Source: Symbiodinium natans (Eukaryota > Sar > Dinophyceae > Suessiales > Symbiodiniaceae). Taken from it: a stretch of DNA of 64,000 nucleotides. The stretch lies in assembly GCA_905221605.1 (NCBI GenBank), contig CAJNDS010002520.1:308501-372500 (forward strand), given 5' to 3'. This document shows positions 58,613 to 64,000 of the stretch, piece by piece. A program made the position numbers and the translations under genes. The notes beneath the pieces are model-generated. The model was not told the DNA's origin, ran no database searches, and saw only the letters and a list, made by a program, of their open reading frames with translations. Positions within the stretch are counted from its first letter, which is position 1; every line of letters begins with the position of its first letter.

Positions 58613-59282
58613 GCTACGGAGTTGCAGAACAACGTCCGCATCTACGACTACATGCTCTATGCCAAGTGGCGCTGGCGCAATCGTGTGACCCGTGGCTGGG
58701 ACTCGCAAGAGTTGGGGTTTCAGCGTGCGCGACCCCAGCCACGCACGAATTGCAAGGTTTTTTTCAGAGGAATGTACCTACACACATACATATATATATA
58801 TATATACATACATGCATACATACACATACGCCTACACATACAGGCGCAACACAAATAATTACACAAATATACCTGTCTATCTTACTTGTTGAAATTTTTG
58901 ACTACATGTTGCTATGCAGCATGCGCTATCAAGTGTGGAGCTGAAGGCTGGCTCTTCGACGACCCGCGCCTCGACCTGAGCATCGCCGAGCCACTGCAGA
59001 GCGTGAATCACCTGGCCTTCTCCCCTCAGCACGGCGCCCAGTTCAGGGTTTAGGGTTTAGGGTTTAGGGTTTAGGGTTTAGGGTTGAGGGTTGAGGGTTT
59101 AGGGTTTAGGGTTTAGGGCTTCTGGCAACCAGGGGCCAGGAGTTAAACCCTGAAGTGCTTAATCCCCCAAACGGATTGGCTCCTTCAGGTTCTATTTCAT
59201 CGAGACCTACTACACCTGGGGCATGCTGGTGTCCCTGCTGTCCATCACCATCTTCCTGCGAAAATCGCCGCCCGACATGCAA
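58613..59282 (+). CDS. Three phase-matched exons with a membrane helix
   Basis: Exon 58613-58682 (ATELQNNVRIYDYMLYAKWR, WRN) ends at GTGTGA; exon 58947-59040 (WLFDDPRLDLSIAEPLQSVN, HLAFSPQHGA) ends at GTTCAGGG; exon 59189-59282 (FYFIETYYTWGMLVSLLSIT, IFLRKSPPDM) ends at GTTGTG. Phases agree at both junctions and codons are about 85 per cent G/C-ending. YYTWGMLVSLLSITIFL is a probable membrane helix. An ion-channel-like protein is possible; I do not recognise the family. Confidence 0.65.
58780..58850. repeat. TA/TACA microsatellite
   Basis: ATACATATATATATATATAC and CATACATACACATACGCCTA inside the first intron of the preceding gene. Confidence 0.85.
59043..59118 (+). repeat. Telomere-type array (TTTAGGG)n
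   Basis: About ten units with two TTGAGGG; begins within the GTTCAGGG donor of exon 58947-59040. Confidence 0.95.
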
Positions 59283-59797
59283 GTTGTGCTTAGTTGCCTT
59301 TAAACTCTGTCGACCCTGAAGGCTGTGGGGTTTAGGGAGTGTGGTGTCTGCAGAAGTTATTGTTGGCTTTGGCCGTCAATACTGAGCTGAGCCAAATCGC
59401 GAAAGCTAGCTCCTTGGAGCTCGCGAGAGTTGTCGTTTACAAGAATTCTCTCTAGTGTTCAGCTGGGTCAAGAAGCGACTCCGACCCCTAAGTGGTATGA
59501 AAATCAAAAGATAAAGGGCTGTGGAGGGGGGGGGGGGCCCTCCCCCCCCTTTATAGGATTGACAAAATCAATCTTAAGGTGTCCCCCCGCCCCCCCTCCT
59601 TTCAGGGTCGCCTCAATACCTCAATAGATTTCTGGGGAGGGGGCCCCCCCCCCCCCCCCCCCCCTTTTGCCCCCCCCCCCCCCCCCCCCTTTTCAGGCTT
59701 CCCCCTCCGTTTTGGTCAGGCCCTGCTGTCGAGCTGTAAGGCCCCGGGATGAGCATTCGAATCCGCAGCTTCCGACAGCTCTTAGTGCGACCGCTGC
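59283..59797. other. Spacer with long C and G runs
   Basis: G-run 59526-59537 facing C-rich runs at 59540-59551, 59583-59599, 59644-59664 and 59670-59688. GGGGGGGCCCTCCCCCCC can form hairpins. No exon. Confidence 0.6.
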
Positions 59798-60202
59798 GTG
59801 TCCCATCATGTTTCGTTTTGCTTACAGTTCAGAGTTTGCAGCGTTGTTGCTGCGCCCGCACTTCTCCTGCCTGACTCGAAAAAAGCTTGCTTGTCAGCCG
59901 CGTTTCTAGCTTTCGTGGCCCCGATCTCAAGTTCAAAGTTCGCGGTCCCAAGCCCGAACTCAACATCTTCCCAAGCTGACAATGTGATCAAACATCATCA
60001 TGCCACTATGATTCATCATCGTGATATACGTGTATATGTATATATATATACACACATTACATATCTGCAATCAGAATCATACGTCACAATCATCAGATTC
60101 AAGCCCCCCTCAAGCCATGAAGGTCCCAAGAGGTGTTTCGGGACATCGCACGCCCTCAACACTGAAGTCGAATCGCTAAGCGGTCGGTCCTCTATTTGCT
60201 GA
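59798..60202 (+). CDS. 134-codon ORF, unknown protein
   Basis: Open to TGA 60200-60202 and includes FRVCSVVAAPALLLPDSKKA, FVAPISSSKFAVPSPNSTSS and HALNTEVESLSGRSSIC, crossing a short TA tract. Acceptor TTGCTTACAG (59827) would fit this or a neighbouring frame (EFAALLLRPHFSCLTRKKLA, ending TAG). Confidence 0.4.
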   Translation: MSHHVSFCLQFRVCSVVAAPALLLPDSKKACLSAAFLAFVAPISSSKFAVPSPNSTSSQADNVIKHHHATMIHHRDIRVYVYIYTHITYLQSESYVTIIRFKPPSSHEGPKRCFGTSHALNTEVESLSGRSSIC

Positions 60203-60702
60203 AACACAACGCCACCCCTAAACCCGCCTGAGAGCCTGAGGATGAATCCCCTGGACGACCCAGCCTTGTTTATTATGGTGGGCCCCCTGGCGGCACCAGA
60301 GGATCTGTGAACGCAGGGCTTAGGGCGATTTGGGTTTCAGGGCCGCTTTTGTGGCTGCTTCTGCTTCCGCGGCTTCCTCCTCTCTTGTCACGTGTGAAGA
60401 GGTTGCCCCAGGCACACAGGTCAAAGTTCTCAGCTTCCTGCATCTTGATTAGAGGCCGTGGACTTGCCACTGTCTAAGCTTCAGAGCTCAAGCCCTAAGC
60501 CTCGTAACTTAAGGGCCCTAGAGAGAGAGCCTCGCAACCTTGAGCAGTGACCACAAGACATGATACACCCGAACCCCAAGTTAAAGGACTGTCGGTGCCT
60601 GTGCAGCCTGTGTGGAGGGGCGCACGCCTTTGGCTCCTTTAGGGCTTAGGTCCCACGCTGTAAGAGTGGTTGGGTTTTAGGGTTCAGGGATTTATGTTGC
60701 AG

Positions 60703-61100
60703 GTTGAGAAAAAGGCCCCCGGCCCTCAACCCCAAGCCCATCCCACAAAATTTCAGTCCCTGGAAAGTCAAGGCCAGATGATCCTTCTCAACTACATCTT
60801 AGACCGGCTGATCCGATGGCTGATCTCCTCAGCGACCTGCTTGCAGCGTCAGCAACCCCACTACCCGTTTCGGGGTTGCAGTGGTGGCTTACGGCGGGGA
60901 TTGATCTTTATGATAGGCGCGTTGTGGTACCCCAAGCTGTAAGGACAGTGCCAGAACCAACACATCGGCCTGCAAGCTCAACCCTAAACTTCCTCAACAC
61001 AAGAAAGCTGTCGAACCTCCGTTGTCTTTGCGGCAGCTCCAGAGCCCTGGTATCTCTTGAAGTCTTGGAGCTCTGTCCACCCCGCGCCTTGTGCCTTTGA
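60703..61100 (+). CDS. Exon(s) with two overlapping coding-like frames
   Basis: After TATGTTGCAG: KFQSLESQGQMILLNYILDR, LIRWLISSATCLQRQQPHYP to TAA 60940-60942. From 60816 another frame reads MADLLSDLLAASATPLPVSG, LQWWLTAGIDLYDRRVVVPQ to TGA 61098-61100. The first has a good acceptor; the second a longer span. A frame change by a small intron is possible. Confidence 0.45.
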
Positions 61101-61133
61101 ATAGGCCAAGCGCCAAACCCAAAATAAATTCGT

Positions 61134-61196
61134 TCTCTCTTTCTCTCTCTCTCTCTCTCTCTTTGTCTCTCGCTCGCTCTCTCTTTCTCTGTCTAC
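61134..61196 (+). repeat. CT microsatellite acting as polypyrimidine tract
   Basis: (CT)n with TTTGTCTC and GCTCGCTC interruptions leads directly into GTCTACCCAG, the acceptor of exon 61201. Confidence 0.9.
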
Positions 61197-61200
61197 CCAG

Positions 61201-61507
61201 ATCAGTGTCGACTCAGGTGCTTTGGAAGCCCATGGACAACAGCCACTGCGCTCACCTTTTGCAGCTTTTTCCTTCCACGTTTTGTCACCGAAAGACGAAT
61301 ACCGGGGTCGTGAGCGTCGGCCCTCGCACGAAATCCCGAAAGAGACCCTACTTACCAAAGCCCCAATTCAAGTGGTTACAGCAACCCAATAGGGTACTGG
61401 CCAAAAAGGCAACTTCCGCATCTTCAGCCGCTCCGTGGCTTTGGCGCTCCAACGAAAGGCACGCGAATGTTTTCAAAGCTGATGCTTCGGATCCCACAGG
61501 GGTGTAG
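61201..61507 (+). CDS. Exon after a CT-repeat acceptor
   Basis: Preferred frame: VLWKPMDNSHCAHLLQLFPS, CHRKTNTGVVSVGPRTKSRK, WLWRSNERHANVFKADASDP, to TAG 61505-61507 (about 100 codons, better third positions). A second frame (SVDSGALEAHGQQPLRSPFA) stops at TAG 61390-61392. Not recognised. Confidence 0.5.
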
Positions 61508-61584
61508 GGGAGCAGGGGCCGGGGCCTAAAGGGGTGTAGGGGCCTAAAGAGGTGTAGGGGCCCAAAGGGGTGTAGGGGGTCGGA
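61496..61584 (+). repeat. Short minisatellite GGGGTGTAGGGGCCTAAA
   Basis: About four copies of an 18-21-bp unit with small differences. Confidence 0.8.
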
Positions 61585-62152
61585 GTTCTCTATTCCGGGT
61601 TCAGGGTTTCGAGTTGCCAGGGCAATTAGATTATGACCATTCTGTCGCTGGTTCGTCTTGCAAGGCAGAAAACTTCTTAGGGTGTGAGAGGTAAGGGGCC
61701 GTCTGTGCAGGTGGCAGCTTGTTCCAGACCATGTTGTACAGAGACCCACCAGATTGGAATTTCGCACATGTGAGACTTCCAAAAGCATTAACTCGACCCC
61801 CTGGCCCCGAACCATTAAACCAAAGACCAAAAGACTCATGGGTTGGGAGTTGTTCCAACTTCCGATAGGGATCTTCTATAGTAATAGTAGGAATCTCTTC
61901 TGACAGACAAACCCTCCGAAGGGTCCCTACATCCTAGTTTAGGGCAAGCCCTCAACCCCTTTTATGCCAACCTCAAGCTTCAACACTGAGAACCCCAGCA
62001 AGAGTGAGCGGAGCACAAGCGTTGCAGGGTTAGGAATTCGGGTGTATAGAGCCCTAAGCCAGGGTCATATGATTGAAATAATTTTATTCTAACCCTAAAC
62101 CCCTAGCCCTATAAACCCTAATCCCCAAAACCCTGCAGAAAGCTTTCTGCAG
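61585..62152. other. Gene-free interval
   Basis: Part is covered by a 163-codon minus frame (61348-61839) that I attribute to low stop density over the minisatellite. No + exon supported. Confidence 0.35.
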
Positions 62153-62227
62153 GATGCGGCGCTGCTGCAAGAGAAGTATCGCCAGTGGTTCTGGCAGCGC
62201 CACACAGGACCCTCGGCGGGGGGCTGA
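62153..62227 (+). CDS. Terminal exon
   Basis: CTTTCTGCAG then DAALLQEKYRQWFWQRHTGP and SAGG, TGA 62225-62227. An alternative acceptor at 62137-62138 adds SFLQ; AGAAAGCTTTCT between the two CTGCAG copies is palindromic. Codons G/C-ending. Confidence 0.6.
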   Translation, partial: DAALLQEKYRQWFWQRHTGPSAGG

Positions 62228-62935
62228 AGGCTTTGTGGGAAGAATTGTTTTGGTAGGGGTCTGGCTGATGGGGTTTAGGGTTTATAGGTGGCTGAGCTAG
62301 GGATGAAGAATTCTAGGGTCGAACTCGAGGTTTCTCTGGTGTCGGACCATGGGTCTAGGAGGGTTCAGGGCTTCTAGCTCGAGGCTGCGGCACGTTTAAG
62401 GGCGATGCCTCGTGTGGTCGGGCATCGTCGTTGACTTAGTATTTGAGTAGCCGAGGAAGCAACCAAAAAACAGTAGGTGCCCCCTGGAAACTGGACAACA
62501 ACAAGTAGCAATTGGGCTCTGTTGTTGTGGGGAGGTTGCGAAAGGTGGGTATGTGCGGTGTTGACATGTTGACATTGTGTGTGAAAACAGGGTGTGCTGG
62601 ACTGTTGTGGGCTTTGGGGATCGGGGTTTTGGAGTTTGGAGTTTAGGGTTTAGGGTTTAGGGTTATGTTTGGGCATAATGTCGGAAAGGGTGTCACGCGC
62701 CTGTGTTGGATTGTATGGATGCTTTGGTGTCCCTTGAAGGCTTGTGCAATCGAGAATTAAATAACAAACCCAAACACACAACTCACAGAGATATGCGTGT
62801 GTCTGTATATGTATAGAGCTATGCTGCGCTGTAAATACATCTTGCCCTAAACCCTAAACCCTAAACCCTAAACCCTAAACCCTAAACCCTAAACCCTAAA
62901 CCCTAAACCCTATTCCGGCTGGTTCTTGGAACCAG
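62228..62935. other. Spacer ending in telomere array
   Basis: Unique sequence without supported exons, a short TTTAGGG run at 62640-62664 and a ten-unit CCCTAAA array at 62845-62911. Confidence 0.5.
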
Positions 62936-63021
62936 GATGGCTGGTCAACCACTTGAACGACATCTTCACACCGCGGTCACGCGAGCGCTACAAAGGGAAG
63001 CTGAGTTTGCTGTATCAGCAG
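62936..63021 (+). CDS. Internal exon
   Basis: CTTGGAACCAG then WLVNHLNDIFTPRSRERYKG, KLSLLYQQ, donor GTGCTT. The frame is open upstream too (GWFLEPG). Telomere arrays lie on both sides (62845-62911 and 63037-63131). Not recognised. Confidence 0.65.
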
Positions 63022-63036
63022 GTGCTTGTCCTGGGA

Positions 63037-63131
63037 GGGTTTAGGGTTTAGGGTTTAGGGTTTAGGGTTTAGGGTTTAGGGTTTAGGGTTTAGGGTTGAG
63101 GGTTTAGGGTTTAGGGTTTAGGGTTTAGGGT
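63037..63131 (+). repeat. Telomere-type array (TTTAGGG)13
   Basis: About thirteen units with one TTGAGGG, 15 bases after the donor of exon 62936-63021. Confidence 0.95.
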
Positions 63132-63332
63132 TCAGGTTGGTTAGGCTTTAGGGTTTAGAGGGAGGGCGCTAAAGAGGGCCTTGAAGATCCCAAATGGGCA
63201 GGCGAGGGCTCCTGAGCTCCCTCCACCTCTAGTGAGTATTTGCCATCTGCTCAAGAACTAGCCCAGAAACTGGATGTGCAAATGCAGAGACCTATCCGTC
63301 TGCCAACAATTCCGGTGTAAATATGCATTCAG

Positions 63333-63685
63333 ACCGGCACCCTGCAGCAGGCACTGCAACTCCAAGCGGTACCGTGGCTACGGAGAACGGGTGTGGAGTG
63401 TGGGGACAAGAATTGCTGAATGGCTTATGAACTCTGACCTCTCTCCGTGTCGCCAGTGCGATTCACTCAACCTGGCCCCCAAACATCCCGAATTAGGCCT
63501 TACAAACCTTCAACTGTAATGAGCACGTTAAGTGCAGGTACAGCAAGTGGTTCTGATAAGTCGCAGAGTTGGTTTGCCTGCTGCATTCCCGAAGCGTGTG
63601 CAGCTGTCTGTGTACACCATATTCCGACGGCAGGGCGCAGCAAGCTTCTCGTTCAACGGCCCTGGAAATGGGGCTTTACGACGTT
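63333..63685 (+). CDS. Two phase-matched exons
   Basis: Exon 63333-63390 (TGTLQQALQLQAVPWLRRT) between ATGCATTCAG and GTGTGG joins in phase to exon 63457-about 63685 after GTGTCGCCAG (RFTQPGPQTSRIRPYKPSTV, SQSWFACCIPEACAAVCVHH, IPTAGRSKLLVQRPWKWGF), which runs into a family B element. The middle is cysteine-rich. Confidence 0.5.
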
Positions 63686-63822
63686 AGGGGTCTATTTTAG
63701 GGGTCCCCTATTTTCGTAAACCCCCAAATGGACATTGCCCAAAATAGGGGTAACCCCAATATACCCCCAAATACTTTTATCCTTGCTATCGGAAGGGTAC
63801 CCCGATTCTCGTAAACCCCCAA
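63676..63822. mobile_element. Family B elements, two adjacent copies
   Basis: GGGGTCTATTTTAGGGGTCC..TTTTCGTAAACCCCC, then AAATAGGGGTAACCCCAATA..ACCCCGATTCTCGTAAACCCCC. Two right-end copies in tandem, each followed by AAATG. Confidence 0.65.
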
Positions 63823-63878
63823 ATGACTCGCGCTGGCTGAGACCCGCATCTACAAGACACCTGGGGATGCTTTCCCAG

Positions 63879-63916
63879 AGCCGGCAACATGGCGGCAGGG
63901 GGTGTGCAGTTCGGAT
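63879..63916 (+). CDS. Internal exon ending at a family H start
   Basis: GCTTTCCCAG then PATWRQGVCSSD; the donor GTAGTATAGG is the left end of a family H-like element running off the window. Confidence 0.45.
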
Positions 63917-64000
63917 GTAGTATAGGGGTCGGAAGAAGTTCGAATCATGTTCCCTTCCGGTCCCTTTATAGCTATACGATAATGACCCCCCCAAAAAATC

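Noticed and set aside
1-64000. Chromosome end
   Set aside because: Telomere heptamers are interspersed in both orientations throughout and never form a terminal block, so they are interstitial.
1-64000. Dinoflagellate spliced-leader gene or its 22-nt exon
   Set aside because: I searched by eye for CCGTAGCCATTTTGGCTCAAG and close variants and did not find it; a computed search would be more reliable.

Overview
The window reads as nuclear DNA of a core dinoflagellate; I cannot name the species. Evidence: (i) long gene-sparse stretches hold short, GC3-rich exons with GT-AG, GC-AG and probably GA-AG junctions; (ii) the Arabidopsis-type telomere heptamer TTTAGGG/CCCTAAA fills dozens of introns and spacers; (iii) one gene (46583-49129) matches a multi-membrane-pass family, SHSW / D-x-LCIDQ / LWCVFELAAFL / ICDR..IR.WFGS, that I know only from dinoflagellates; (iv) many introns are small inverted-repeat elements, as expected of introners. 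No rRNA or tRNA gene, CRISPR array, spliced-leader gene, TATA box or poly(A) signal was recognised.

Almost every supported exon is on the + strand, as expected for the unidirectional gene arrays of this group. Exons were called from splice sites, reading-frame openness, G/C at third codon positions, and agreement of intron phase between neighbours. Best-supported models: a complete four-exon dienelactone hydrolase-family gene (22870-24092); five phase-matched exons of a cysteine-rich, probably extracellular protein (3543-6230); four phase-matched exons at 8071-9412; two-exon gene ends at 52930-53600, 55353-56045, 56798-57413 and 36958-37660; a three-exon segment with a membrane helix at 58613-59282; three exons at 43144-43802; and the SHSW membrane protein, which carries two frame breaks. 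Most other entries are single exons of unrecognised proteins. Many seem to end at a stop, so this may be a row of short genes, gene fragments, or exons whose true donor I could not place.

Between and inside genes lie at least a dozen families of roughly 80-140 bp inverted-repeat elements (called A to L here). Several have target-site duplications and several sit exactly at exon edges, supplying GT, GC or GA donors. A separate 1.43-kb fold-back element (29828-31258) has an 8-bp target duplication, arrays of a CTCACTTGTGACT motif at both ends, and a C-rich minisatellite core. Telomere-type arrays include variants (TTTAGGGG, TTTATAGGG, CCCTGAA, CCCTACTAA). One intron (56938-57289) is almost pure GT/GC dinucleotide repeat.

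Limits: no alignment, transcript or database was available. Exon edges are by eye. Where two frames are both plausible this is stated. Gene symbols are left blank throughout.
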